A stretch of 64,000 nucleotides of DNA from the NCBI GenBank assembly GCA_029582165.1, contig CM055882.1, positions 22,168,867 to 22,232,866 on the forward strand. Direction: 5' to 3'. Made by a program: the position numbers and the translations under genes. The notes below the pieces were generated by a model. The model ran no database searches. It saw nothing but the letters and a program-made list of their open reading frames with translations, and was not told where the DNA came from. Shown here piece after piece: positions 35,637-49,008 of the stretch. Source of the stretch: Portulaca oleracea (Eukaryota > Streptophyta > Magnoliopsida > Caryophyllales > Portulacaceae). The number at the start of each line of letters is the position of its first letter. Position 1 is the first letter of the stretch.

Positions 35637-37479
35637 CACCAATTGCATGCTAAGTATTGTACTTGTATTCATAAATAATTTTGTCAATAGTTGAATTATA
35701 TTATGAATATGTTAGAGTAGATTTATGCCTAAAATTTTGAAACTCTATGAAAGTTTTAATCTTTATTATTCATGATAGTAAATCTGGAATTTTATTGTAA
35801 AGTTTCATGTTTTGTTATTATTTATTCTTATTGCCTTTAATAAATCGATTTTATGTTTGTTTAATTGTTAAATATAGCATGAAATTGATTTGATTTTGAA
35901 TTTTTTAGAAACAATCATGTTTAATATTGTTAAACAGTAGCCAATACATGAAATAGGTCAAAATTCACAAAATAGGGTTTTGTAAAATTATTTTCTGATT
36001 TTGTTTATTTACGGTAAATTTAATGAAAAATCAAAATAAAATATCAAATGAAGTCAAATATTTTTGAAATTTTTACTGGAGGTGTCTGGAAGTGTTCTGG
36101 ACTTTCCATAATTTTTGTAGAGTTTTCCCAATTAAAATGGATTTTTAATTGAGTTTTCAGTTCTGAAGAGAATCAAAAATCGTTTAATTCTCTGAATTTT
36201 ATAAATTTGTTGAAATTTGTAAAATGTCTCAAAATTTTACAGTAGGTTACTGGGTAACCATAATTTCAAGGAATTTTTTCGTTAATTTATCCGATCAAAT
36301 TATATTTTTTAATTTAGATTTTCAGATCTGAGAGAAATAAATTTGTTGCTTCTCTGAATTTTGTAAATTCATATAAATTTGCCAATCTTCGAAAATTTTA
36401 TATTAGGTTACTGGTAACTATTCTGTTATGGATAAAATTTTTGTGAATTTTCGAAATCATAAACTAATTTTCCTTTAATTTTCAGATTAACAAAAAAGTA
36501 TAATTGTTTGCTTCTCTGATTTTTATTCTAATTTTCGAAATTTGATAAAAATCTGAAATTTTTTACAGTAGCATATTAGATGAACCTACTGTGTGGAAAA
36601 ATTATAAAATTTGATTTTTAAACTTATCGGACTGTTATTATTGATTTTCCTCTTGAACGAAGAATTAAAAGGTTTAATTCCCTAAAATTTTACAATCTTT
36701 TGAAAATTGTTAAAATTCCGGAAAATTTTCATATTGGGTTATTAGATAACACTGTGATATGAAATTATTAAATTCGATAAGTTATGATAATTTTATTTTA
36801 GTTTTCATTACGAAATTAACCGAAACTGGGAAGCAACACGGACCGTGTTGATCCAACACGGACCGTGTTGCTAGCAGTTTTGGTAAATTCGTGTGTTTTA
36901 GGGCTTGTAATTAATTTTAGAAATTAATTATTAAATCCTATTACTACCAAATCAGTTGATGGGCATAAAATCTATTATTTTGTAAAGTTTAGGAAACTTA
37001 GAATATCTTTAAAAGATATAGTATCTTTTAGACTTCTTGATTTTAGGAAAGTCAAGTATTTTATGTGTATAGGTATAAAATCCTAAACAGTTCTTAGATG
37101 GTAGTCCCGCGGGACTACACATCTTGTCTGTACTCCCGCTGCCCAAATCCACACATGAGACCGGCCCATTAAAAAGAAGTGGCTCTCTGATTAAGCATTT
37201 GTTTAGTATAGTTTAATGAAGAAAAGTATTATAATGTTAACTAGGCCAAGTGGCTTTACTGTACATGTGTTTTTTATATATTTTATTTTTTTACATTGTA
37301 ATTTTTTATTAATTAATGTTTTTCTATCTACTGAAAATTTAGATCCTTTTGTTTTTCTCAATATTTTATTTTGTTATTCTTAATGTTTTTTGTCTATTTT
37401 ATTCTTTCTTCTTTTTTATTTTTTATTTTCTATTTTTTCCTTTATTTATGAAACACTAATTTGTGGATAAACTCATTTG

Positions 37480-38120
37480 TACACTAAGTTTTATAGGATA
37501 AACTCTTTTGTACACTAGAACAAACTCCTCTGCAGTCTGCACACTAACATAGACTCATTTGCACACTAATTTTTTGTGCGATAGAGTCCTTTGCACATTA
37601 ATTTTTTGTGCGACATACTCATTTGCACACTAACACATACTTCTTTGCACACTAACATAGACTTCCTTGCATACTAAGTTTTTGTAGGATAGACTATTAA
37701 ACTCTTTTGCACACTAATATTTTTGTGGGATAAACTCATTTGCACTAATACATACTCCTTTACACACTAACATAGACTAATTTGCACACTAATTTATTGC
37801 TAATTTTTTGTTCGATAGACTCATTTGCACACTAACACAGACTTCTTTGCACACTAACATAGACTCTCTTGCATAAGTTTTTGTAGGATAGACTATTAAA
37901 CTCTTTTGCACACTAATATTTTTGTGGGATAAACTCATTTGCACTAATACAAATTCCTTTACACACTAACATAGACTAATTTGCACACTAATTTTTTGTG
38001 CGATCGACTCATTTACACACTAACACAGACTTCTTTGCACACTAACATAGACTCCCTTGCATACTAAATTTTTATAGGATATGCTCTTTTGCACACTAAA
38101 TTTGCATGCTTATTAGTGTG
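37480..38120. repeat. TTTGCACACTAA minisatellite
   Basis: More than fifteen units of CATTTGCACACTAACACAGA and relatives, with higher-order repeats of about 190 bp: the segment with GTTTTTGTAGGATAGACTAT at about 37679 recurs at about 37879. Sparser units continue to 38600. Confidence 0.85.
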
Positions 38121-38620
38121 TAATATCATATTAATTAATTTATATAAGTATTATACTTAATGTGCAATAATATATTAATTAGTTTGCATACATAGTGTGT
38201 AATATATAATAATTAATTAATGTGTGTATAAGTATTATATTTAGTGTGTAATAATGTAGATATTTGCACACCCAGTGTTATATTGTTGTACACCGGTTAT
38301 AATATTTATGCACACTATACAGACGATTCATTTGGTGTGCAATAAACTAAAATGATACCAAAAAATAGGACACAAAAATTAAAACGATGAGAAAAGGCAT
38401 TGTGGAGATAAATATGGGGAAAACTTGAAACAAAGGGGAAAAAATAAAATAGAATGAAATAATAAATAAAGCTTGATATACTAGTGTTCGTGTTTCCATA
38501 AGTTCTTTAGTTAGTGTACAACAATACAATATTTGATGTGTAAATGTATTATATTTAGTGTGTAATAATACGATATTTGGTGTGTAGAGGTATTTTATTC
38601 TTGAAAAGGTATATTTTAAT

Positions 38621-39016
38621 GGACCATGATAACCATCTTGACTCAAGATGGTTCTTAACCATCTTGAATTAGTCATATTTCATATTTTTGTAACTTTTAT
38701 TGATAGTTTCTTTAATAATTATATATATTTATCAATTATAATAATATAATACTTATTAGCTAGGTCAAAAAATATAATAATAGCCTAATTTTATCAATCA
38801 TAGTAGAAAATGTACATTTTATACATAGTTTTATATTTATGAAATAAATATAAACAAATAATTATTTTTAAATTGTTTATAAGTTGTATAACCTTGAAAA
38901 TAATGAAACATACATTTAGAATGATTTAAATACACTTATATTTAACTTTATAGGTGATTTAGAAAAAATGCAGGATGGTTAAGACCCACCTTGCGTCAAG
39001 ATGTTTATCATTTTCC
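38621..39016. mobile_element. Mutator-type MITE, copy 2, 396 bp
   Basis: A perfect 9-bp duplication TATTTTAAT flanks it (38612-38620, 39017-39025). The inverted ends are GGACCATGATAACCATCTTG and GGAAAATGATAAACATCTTG (right end reversed). It is colinear with 9278-9675 along its whole length. It sits inside the larger Mutator-like element, so it inserted later. Confidence 0.82.
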
Positions 39017-41573
39017 TATTTTAATTTTATTTAATATATATTGTAAGTATTTATAAATTTTATAAAAAGCATCACGAAAATATACATGCATAAATAAATG
39101 GCGTAGAAAAAGATTAGAATGAAATTAGGTGAACAATAATGGAAACTATCAAGATTTGAACACGTGACCTCTACCCCCTAATTCTCCCTTAACCCCAAGC
39201 AACCACTGAGCTGTATTCATCATCTTGTTTTTCATTATAAACAAATTTTTAAAATAATAATTTGAAACGCGAAATACAAAGCAAAAAGCTGACATCATGC
39301 TGATGCATAGCAGGAGGAGGGGGAGGATCTGTGCTCCCGCGGGAGGAGGTAATAATTTTCGAATCCTAAATCTGTTTAGGTAATTAAGATATAAAATTTG
39401 GAATTTTGTTTATTTTATTAATCATGCAAATATTTTTGGGAAACCTTATTTAGTATTTGTTTCCTTATATGTGTTGTGCTGCAATTATATATGCCTATAT
39501 AATTTGTTATTTAAGCATGTGCTATATTTGATATAATTATTGCAATATTACCTGTTTGCATGTACTTCTAGTATGACCATAGATAGTCGGTTTTTACTGG
39601 TCTGCGTACCGGGTTGGGTGAAATACGGTTGTCTTTGAATTAATTTTAAATTTAAGTTTCAGTTATTTTTATTTTTAATTCATGTAATGCCTCAATTGTG
39701 AGGTCCACTTTGTAAATTTGTTGTAATTGGAGACATCAAATCGAGTGGGAGCCCAACAGCAATGGAGGTGTTGATTCGAGTCGGAGCCTATCCAAGGAAG
39801 TTGCAAAATCCAAGAAGAGTTTCTTGAAGACTATCAAGGCTTAGTTAAATTAGTTTGATTAAGTCTAGGTGGCCGTACTAGGGGTTTTATTTATGCTTTA
39901 AATTTGTTATAGCATGTTGTTTTATTATTCCTTTTATGCTTTTCGAAAGAGTTCACCTAGAATTGCCTGCTTAGGATAATAAAACCTACTCTCAAAATTG
40001 AATTATTGCTCAACCTATCGAAACACCACTTAGATGGAAAAAATAAAGAAAGCCAAAGCGAATTATTTATCCATCATTAATAAGTAGGGTGTGGGAGTTA
40101 GGTCAATTCAAATTAGCAAGCAAAAGAGTTTTGAGTTAAGAGTAGAGGAAGAGAAATATCGTATTCGATACAAATTTCTTGCCCAGAGTCATTTTGAATG
40201 ATCGATCATATGATGATCCACCAAAGGTAGCATGAGCTCGAGTTTTGTTGGGCCAAAGTCTACTTGAGCCCATGGGTCTTGTGGGTCTTGGTTAAAATTA
40301 AAACACTAAGTGAGAGTTAATAAAGTGTTTTGATTTGAAATTAAAATTAGTTTAATTTCTTTTGATGAATAATAACTAAAATGAACCAATTTTTGTCTCG
40401 TAGAATTAATTATGTCTTTTCACTCAAATATCCACCACTAATTAAATTTTATTTTCTCCTTGAGAAAGAGAAAAACAATTACACCAATTCCTTAATTGGC
40501 ATTGTCATCGCAAGATTGTCTTGAAGACGAATAACAGAACATGTCTTTAATATAATATTGAGCTAGGCATCAATGTTAAGAGATCAATCAAGCCAAATGG
40601 ATACATGTAATGTCATAGTATTCATGCGACTTTAACTTCAAAATGTTTGAAGATTAGAGGAAGGATTTCAATATTACCAACTCAAAACCAAGTTCATCGA
40701 ACTAGTTAGAGTTGATAAATATGAAACCAGTAACTAGATATTCTCAGTTAAGCTAGATAAAGGCCAATTGATGGCACTCATGTTTTCAAATAATTTGACT
40801 ATTTTAAAACATGAGAAACCTCAAATCCCTCTTTAGCCAAAAGATTGGTGACCAAAGATAGTCTTTTAGTGAAAGGGAAAATAAGATTTAGGAAATCTAT
40901 CAAAGACAAGAAGTCAAAGGAAAGGTAAGGACAAACAGTTGTACATACCCAACCAATGATAGCAATCGGTTAAACAACCAGGTCATGTGTGACACTGGAT
41001 GCGTGAATGTCCAAACTATAAGGAAGACTTGAGATATGATTTCAATTCTAGGCAAATGCGTATATGATACTGTAACGCCCCGAAAATTAAATTATAGGAA
41101 AATCAAGGTCAAACTAACGTTAACAGAAAAATTTAGCGGAAGACTCAAACTCTTATTGGGCGTCACTGCCGTATCCCCGAAGGAATACAAGGCGAGAAGG
41201 AAAACTACACTGTCTGACAACGGTAAACCAACTTACAAACTCATACTTAGGAATAAAACTCAAAACTAACTTCAAGTTTTTCAGAAAAGAAATGCAACAT
41301 AATTAACAACTTTTAAACACGCCGTCCTCACTTCTAATTCCCATCCCCAGCATATTGATCATCACCTGAAAACAAAACATTTCAAAAATTAGGGGGAAAT
41401 CTCAATAATGTCTACCCCTAACGTTAAAAACAAATTAAGTTCATTTCAATTCATTTGAGGGAGAGGGAACAAGTAAAGCTATTTCACAAATCTTTAATCC
41501 CTTAACTGTTTTCCTCAACCCAACCAATTCATATTTTATTATGCGGGCGGGATACCACATCCCTTAGAGTAAC

Positions 41574-41697
41574 ATCGTCTACCACAGGCATCAAGAGCTC
41601 GCCTACCACAGGCATCCAGAGTTCGCTTACCACAGGCATCAAAGGAGTTCGCCTACCACATGCATCCAAGTATTCGCCTACCACAGACATCAAAATA
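41574..41697. repeat. CCTACCACAGGCATC minisatellite in the solo LTR
   Basis: Five units of about 28-30 bp built on CTACCACAGGCATCxAxAG and TTCGC. The LARD LTRs have a different short repeat (CGGAGTCxxAxGACTCGCA) at the matching place. Confidence 0.85.
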
Positions 41698-43556
41698 TCC
41701 ACTATCCTATATCAGGGAAGAAGCCCTGATCTCTTGGTCTATAACCCGGGAGGATACCAAATCCTAAACTCCGGGTTATGCCCCGAAACCTGCTTAATGT
41801 TTCACTTTGAATTATTAGTATCTTATGCAAAAACTCAACTCACAACTCTCAAGTCAAACCTAACCCAGGTTATCCAAACCAGTAAGAAAACCACTAATAA
41901 AAGACCATCCAATTTCTCATCTCATAAATCAAAGTATAACAATTACAAACAGTTATCCAAAACAGATGGTCACATTTCCACATAAAGTCCCTTTCGGGAT
42001 GCAAATTACAAAACAGATTATAAATCAACAAAAAATACATTTAAAATGCATCCCAGTGGGGATTAGGGCATAGATATTATCTGTTTACCTTCACTTCATA
42101 GCAAAAACGAACACACTTGAGCTCACTAACGACGCGAGTTAGCTCGGGCCTAAAATAGAAATAATTATTCTAATCAAAACGTGCCCTTCAAAGTTAGTAT
42201 TAACTACCTTCTAACTAACCCTCCCCTAGGAACACCATAGGTTCCTATCATCAATGAATTTACACTTTAAATTACCTAACACATTCCAAGTAATCACATA
42301 ACAAAATCAAAACAATATTTTCACTCAACAACATTTTTATTAATAATTAATATCAATAAAACAGATTACAGCATCCACATAAAAATGGTCATAACTTGAT
42401 TTCCTGACATCCTATGGGTCTGGTTTTGGGCTTTTCGGAAACCTCAGGATATCTACTATAACTCTTATGTTGAACATGAGACCAAAAACACCCACTAATA
42501 TCCTCAAAAACGGTCATCAATCCAAACTGTCCAGATCTGACCTAGATCTGGTAATCGGGGTATAACTCGACCTATACAACTCCAAAGTCCGATCCGTAAA
42601 ATTCCTATGAAACGTAACATCTAAGGAAACTTCCAGTCCAAAGGGTTCGATCAAAGGACAACTATACTTATCGTGGTGACCCGATCTTTAGACCCTATCA
42701 AAACTGTCCCGTTACCAGTTTCCATATAATTGATTATTTCGGTTCTAACTTTCACCATTCGATTCCGGGATCCTAATTTGGGCTTAAAACAGTGTCTAAG
42801 GTTCAAGGTAGTTAATCTAATCCAACTAAGATCCAAACATTAAACTCCCTACCACTAAAACCAAATTGTAAATCGTGAATTCAACTATAATATTTTCTCT
42901 AACCCTAAAAGCATGCATGAAATAACAAAACATTATCCTAAACATGAATTCTACAATAAACTATTTCAAGGTCCTATAATAACAACATGGATGATTATAA
43001 AACATGAATTTTCTGAATCAAGGTACATGAAAGAACAAAAGAACATGTGAATGAAATATAAAGAACATATAAACATTTAAACTACTAATCAAGAATCACA
43101 ACAACTAATTCCTTTTTACAAGATTCAATCAAGAATCAAGAAATTAATAAACAAGAATCGTACTTTAATAAATCAATCAACCTAAAATTATTTAACATGA
43201 TTACACATAAAATTAAACATGATTGAACACCTAAGAGAATTAAAGAAGCATGTGAATACTTAACTAACGATCAATATTTAATCTATATAATTAAACCCAT
43301 TAATTCGTGCATACAATAATAGTATTATCTAAAACCCTAACATGATTCACAAGAAATAAAGTACACCATACAATCGAACATTAATAATTTTATTACAATT
43401 ATTACAAATCTTAATACACCAAAATAGAACATAAAAATTACACATAATAATCTAGACAAACTTACATATAAATAATACAAAATAAGAACAATTTAATTAC
43501 AATCAAAACTAACAACTTAATAATCTACACACTTAACTCAAATTACAAGATTTAAT

Positions 43557-43558
<2 letters not shown>

Positions 43559-43607
<49 letters not shown>

Positions 43608-43608
43608 T
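43559..43608. repeat. (AAT)n microsatellite in the solo LTR
   Basis: A pure run of about 16 AAT units, followed by six copies of AAAACAG (about 43614-43650). Confidence 0.9.
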
Positions 43609-44300
43609 AACAAAAAACAGAAAACAGAAAACAGAAAACAGAAAACAAAGAAGAAAGAAGAAAGTTTTCAAAACAAAAATTTAGGGTACTTAGGGTTGAG
43701 GGTCGATTTTTCCGGCCCAGTTCAGCGTCGGCGGTAGTCGGTCGTGGCGCAATTACGTCGAGCGAGCGGCGTCGGTGCTCGTCAAAGATGGGTGGTGGTG
43801 ATTGGGTTCGAACAGTAAGCAACGGCGCCAACAGCGATGGTCGCGGTCTGTGCGATGTCGGCGACTACGGTGGGCAGCGACTATGACGGGACGGTTGTGG
43901 GGTGTGGCGGCGACTCCGACGGCGATGATGACGGTCGGTGTTGGTCGACCCTTTATACAAGCGTCTAGCCAAAAGGGTCTAGATTTTGTAAGTTTTCTAG
44001 TAGTGAATACTAATAATAATATTAATAAATAATCACATAACAAATAATATTCACATAATTAATCAAAAACAATTATAATAATCACAATAATATTAATAAT
44101 AATACTAATAAATAATAAGAGTAATACTAATAATAATACCCATGAAATTACCGATATACCCATGTTAGTCCCTCAACGATCTCACGAGCTCAAGTGTTAG
44201 CAAAAATAAACACAAACAAACAAATAAACAATTAACGTAGTCAAACATAATTTACTAACGATGTCACGGTCAACATCCTTGGATTTTTTGGGGTTTTACA

Positions 44301-47300
44301 GATATACACTACCCTTATTAAACCCACTTTGAGTATAAGATACCGGCGGTGAAACTCGCATTTATGCAAATGTGCAGGATCTACAATAAAGTAGATGTGA
44401 TTTGAAGGATCAGAGTCAGCCTACAAATAGGAACATGCAATTAGTTGTAGTTCCTTATGAAGTGTTGGTTGTTTATCCATTTCCTTAAGACTTATAAGAG
44501 AAATATATAGGTGATTCTATGTTCTCATTATAAGTAGAAATTTGATTTCTTACTCTCAATTAGATAGAGAGAGGATCTCGGATAAACACACCCAACACAT
44601 CGAAACCAAAAGGTTTAAAAGGAATAACTCATGTTCAAACATATATCTTGTAACTATCTATTAAGTCATGCAAATCAGAGCGCATTCAGAAGCGTCACAG
44701 TGATAGACTTTTGAATGATAAGACTTTGAAACATGTGATGTCTGCAAAGCATGACTGTACCTTTTACAAGAAAGGGTGAACGTGCCAACAAACACTCATG
44801 CATATGGATGTATGTAGTCCAATTGAGCACAAGTACAAGGGATGGATTACTTCAAATCTTCAAAAATGAATAAAATAACACATGGTGATTCATGTCTATG
44901 AGATTCATCTGAAGCTGGAATGTTAAAATAGTTTAAAGATTTCCAAAATGAAGTTGTCTTGGCGAAACAATGAGAGCACCTAGATACGATCGAAAGGATG
45001 CTAATGGTTGAGCCAAGAGTTTGAACAAATGACTCAAATGAAACATAATTCTGGCACTATAAGCTTAAGTCATATTAATCAGAAATGCATTCAGAAAACT
45101 GCATAGTGCAGGATTTTAGAAAATATAAACTTTGAAAAATTCAATGTTTGTAAGCATGCCTGATGGGTAAGATGACTAAAATCACCTCTTATTGGAATTG
45201 GTGAACAAGCTAATGATTTATTAGGATGCATACATATTGATGTATGTGGGCCTATGAGCACTAGTGCTAGAAGAAGGTTTGTTGTGCTTTTCATCACTTT
45301 CAGTGACAATTTTTAGTAGATATGGGATATCTACTTAATACGCCACAAGTCCAAATCATTTGAAATGTTGAAAGATTTTCAAAGTGAAGTACAAAACTAA
45401 CTTGGTAAGAAAATCAAATCCCTTCAATAAGGTTGAGGAGGTGAGTATTTGAGCAATGATTTCACTGACCATTCCAGAGAATGTGGAATTGTTTCATAAC
45501 TCTCTCCTCTAGGAATACGACATCTCAATGACGTATCTAAAAAAAGAGAAATCACACCTTATTAGATATGGTGCGATCAATGATGGTTGAGTCAACATTG
45601 CCGATTACCTTTTAGGGATACACGCAGTTAACCATAGCTCTAATTACTGAATAAAGATTATCTGAAGCACTAGAGAAGACACCATATATGATATGGAGAA
45701 GAGAGGTTCTTGAACCGTTTTATGAAAGAAAGGAGTATCACTTCTACAAACTGTTGTAGAGGAAAGTATTTGTGTCTCAAAATGCTTTCTTCTTAGAGAA
45801 TATGTTATTCTCTAAAAGAAAGAGTGGGAGAGGTTTTGAACTTACCGAAGTTCCAGCTACACAAAACACTATAATCATCACCTGAAACTCCGCTACTTGA
45901 TCCTAGTTCAAATTTTCCTATTGGTCGGGAAATTAAGAACAAGGTTGAGGCAGTTGAAGTTCCTCAAAACATTGAGGAGGAGGTGTGAACATTACTCCAA
46001 GAAAGGTCAGATAAACATCTCCGTCAACCACAGAGATATCGCTCTTCTATGGATGAGCGTGAGATGTTACTTTTAGAAAGTAATGACTCTACCTACAACA
46101 AAGAAGCTTTAGCAAGTCAAGATTCCATAAGGTCTAAGATAGACTCCATGTATACAACCAAGTTTAGATCTCGGTTGATTTGTCTAAAGGTGTGAGCCAT
46201 CAGGGATAGGAGGGATTTAAGGCAAAACATGGGTTCATTAAGATAGACACCAAGACTGACTTCAAAATTAGATTTTGAAGAAAGGTGTGTACTTGACACA
46301 ACTGAGTGGTCTTTTGTTGGAATACTTGTAAACTTCAAGAGTCCATCTGTGGTCTTAAGGAAGCTTCTAGGAGTTGGAATCATTGACCTTCTTGACCAGG
46401 ATATCAAAAAGGTTTGACATACTCGGAAGTGCCAAAGATAATATTGTGTTTACAAGAAGTTCAGTTGGAGAAATGTGTTTTTTGATATTGTATGTGATTG
46501 ATATACTGCCTACTGAGAGGAATATTTCAATGTTGCTTCTACTGAGGTTGACTTGGAAATAATTTTCAAAGTGAAGGATTGGTGGGGCTAAGAATTTTCT
46601 TGGACACAAGATCTATAATGATAGATTAAAGATTTTGATTGTTTGAATCAAAGTTAACTAGGTGTTGAATAGTTCAACTCACTTCGAGAATGGATTAATT
46701 TCCATAAATCATGGCATATCCTTACGGAATTTTATTTTCTCAAAACAATCAGAAGTTCTAAGAAGGATGAGACATATAACTCATGCTTCAGGCGTGAGAT
46801 GAATGTATGCCATGAGATGTTCGAAGTCCAACATAACATATACATTGTATATGTATAAGCAAAACTAAGGATGTGTCCTAAGTCTAAAGTGGTTGATAAA
46901 AGCTAAGTGTGAAGAGTTGCATTGATGCTACATTCATGTAGAGAAATATGATTATTTGAAAGGTCAGAGGAAATTATACAGTCTGTTTTGAGTGGTATTG
47001 AGGTGAAATGGAAAAAGTTCCTAACATGACATGCGGTTAATTCTACAAATAAGACAAGTATGGCACGACTTTAGAAGTTGTGGCAGAAACTGTTAGGATT
47101 GCGAATTTCGTTTTTAGAACTAGGTGATGATTCTAGCCTTGCGAGAGAAATGGAGCCTTGTTGATAGGAGCCATCACTCAAGCAAAGAAACTGAAACTCA
47201 CTATGAATCCAAACATGTGTTCCGGAAATATCTTCCTATATGAAATGTCATTAGTGACATGGTATATGTACGAGGTTTATAGTAAGTATTATGTACTAAA

Positions 47301-48170
47301 CCCCTGTTGTAGTTATAGCATGATAGTCATGCATGGGCAATAGGTATTAAACACATTCCGGAATATTAACAAGTCAAATTTACATGAATTGTTCATGAAT
47401 TATGACCTTGTTGATTCATCATTAAGAACAAGATTCCAAAATTTACATCAATTGTGGTTTAGAATTATGTAAATGTCAAAAAACGTTAGCGCATTCAAAA
47501 TGGGAAATTGGATGAGGTCCGATTTCTGAAACCCCATTAGTGAACTTGATAACACTAGTCTTGGTCGACAGTCGACCTGGTTCCTAATTGTATTATCACA
47601 TAGGAACAATGATAATATCAATACAATTAGCATGTAGGATTGAGGTGATGATCAAGTTTCGTGATCATAGTGACGTGATGACATCATAAATCAATTACAT
47701 GGGTATTGTTGAGAACATCTACCGAACTGACCCGCAGTGGGAGCTCTTTAAGTTGGGAATTGTCATAGGAGCTCTCACTACTCAAAATTCCTAAATCCTG
47801 AGTTCAGTACATGGACTACATGGTCTGTTGTGACTTTGGAGCGCGCCAAACGCCTTTCGTAACAGTAGGCTATAAAGGTGGTGTCTGGGTTACAGTTGGA
47901 TCATGTGAGAATGTGTGTCTGAACAAAATGGCATTGTCCTCCCTATTAGGGACAGTTGTCTCGTTGGCCACTCGGTGAGATTGGACTGAAAATGCTTGGC
48001 CGAGCTCAGTTGAATCAATAGTTGATCGTATGTTTTCATAGTTTAAACTCGGAGACCGAGGAACGTTCGGGTCTTACATAAGGATGGTTTTACCTTACCT
48101 TATCCGAACTAGAGACAATAAGTGACAAGGGAATTCTAGGAATCGAACACTTGTGGGACAAGTGGGAGAT
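44301..48170 (+). pseudogene. Decayed Copia pol: integrase, RT and RNase H relics
   Basis: GAG-pre-integrase and integrase relics occur twice: 44665-44990 (ERIQKRHSDR, then HMDVCSPI) and 45055-45480 (WHYKL, HINQKCIQK, HIDVCGPMSTSARRRF, GGEYLSNDF). A linker like the Copia RSxRxRxxPxRY region lies at about 45990-46070 (HLRQPQRYRSSM). The RT catalytic region is visible near 46470-46520 (ILYVIDILPTERN, from a YVDD box with the first D lost). RNase H is hard to follow at 46960-47350. Every domain has stops or shifts. Confidence 0.8.
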
Positions 48171-49008
48171 TGTTGGGAATGTCCCGACAATGTTCAATAT
48201 ACACGGAGATTAAACCAAAGTAATATATAAATTATATGTCTTGCTAGAGACCTCTATAATTAGTAATTAAATATGTTTAATTACAACTATATTATTTAGT
48301 CCTACTGGGTCACACAAGTCAGTGCCCTGGAACAATGTATGTAACCTAAGTGATATTGTATTACGTTTAGAAAAGTTGGGAACTGATTTATGTGAGAAAT
48401 CAACCCAAAACGGACCGAACTGGGTTCAACACGGACCGTGTTGACCCTACATGGTCCGTTTTGGGATACCACGGTCCGTGGTGTCCATGGGCCGAGTTAA
48501 TGGACCTTCTGGAGTCCAACACGGACCGTGTTGGGCCTAAGAAGCGCGCCGTTACGTTAAGTCGACCCTTTAGGGTTTTGAACCCTCTCCCTAGGTTATC
48601 TAAACACTATATAAAGGGATCTCTGGGAGAGATTATTAAACACCAACTGCCTAAGACTCTGAGAGAGATACCAGGGTGATTTCCTGAGTTCCTCACTCTT
48701 TTAGTTTGCAGTTCTTGTTTCAGGAAACATTCTCTGTTTCCCGAAACAATCTCACATACATCTAAGATTGAGATTCATATTGATCGGGTCGATCTAGCAA
48801 TCGGGTTCCCGGAGTGCTGCGTGGACTTTTCATTAGAGGGTTTCAGCGTTGGAATCTGGAAGGTCAACCTCTTCTTCAGCCGGAATTAGCGATCAGGTAT
48901 AACTACTAAAGCCTTTGCAGTTGTTTTGATTAATTGTTTATAACCGTTAAAAATATTCCGCCAATTAATCTGTATATGTTTAGGAAATAGATAACCTAAA
49001 ACCTAACA
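48171..49008 (+). repeat. 3' LTR of the nested Copia
   Basis: TATA box TATATAAA at 48608-48615. It has one extra palindrome copy (about 48448-48468) compared with the 5' LTR. Confidence 0.92.

Larger units (their letters stand above)
37088..39361. mobile_element. Non-autonomous Mutator-like element, 2274 bp
   Basis: It is flanked by a perfect 9-bp duplication AATCCTAAA (37079-37087, 39362-39370). At each end, 18 bases in, lies CCCGCGGGA followed by xxACAxATC, so the termini align as imperfect inverted repeats. The interior is a minisatellite of TTTGCACACTAA units (37440-38340), a low-complexity TTTTATT-rich part, and a nested MITE (38621-39016). No transposase is present. Confidence 0.72.
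35637..41070 (+). pseudogene. Copia leader and decayed gag
   Basis: The leader (35637 to about 40380) is AT-rich, holds two palindromes and is interrupted by the Mutator-like element. Gag remnants follow at about 40380-41030. The clearest is a zinc-knuckle-like segment near 40970-41030 (KQPGHV then, in another phase, HWMRECPNYKED). Stops are frequent and no open frame of gag length survives. Confidence 0.65.
41071..44300 (-). mobile_element. Solo LTR of a gypsy/LARD-type family, 3230 bp
   Basis: It starts TGTAACGCCCC and ends GGGGTTTTACA, like the LARD LTRs, and shares blocks such as ACTGCCGTATCCCCGAAGGA and TCAATAATGTCTACCCCTAA in the same order, but differs enough to be another family. It is flanked by GATAC (41066-41070) and GATAT (44301-44305). 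No PBS, internal domain or second LTR is present. Unequal recombination between two LTRs leaves such a product. It splits the Copia between its gag and pol relics. Confidence 0.85.
34806..49008 (+). mobile_element. Copia LTR retrotransposon, 14.2 kb with nested insertions, dead
   Basis: LTRs of 818 bp (34806-35623) and 838 bp (48171-49008) run TGTTGGG...CCTAACA. The target duplication is a perfect TATAG (34801-34805, 49009-49013). The PBS TGGTATCAGAGC (35625-35636) and purine tract AAGTGGGAGA (48160-48169) give + orientation. Gag relics lie before 41070 and pol relics after 44300, in the Copia order integrase before RT. A Mutator-like element (37088-39361) and a solo LTR (41071-44300) are nested. 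Without them the element is about 8.7 kb. Confidence 0.92.

Noticed and set aside
37480..38120. CRISPR-like regularly spaced repeats
   Set aside because: Units vary in length and sequence, spacers are not unique, and the setting is a plant transposon. It is a minisatellite.
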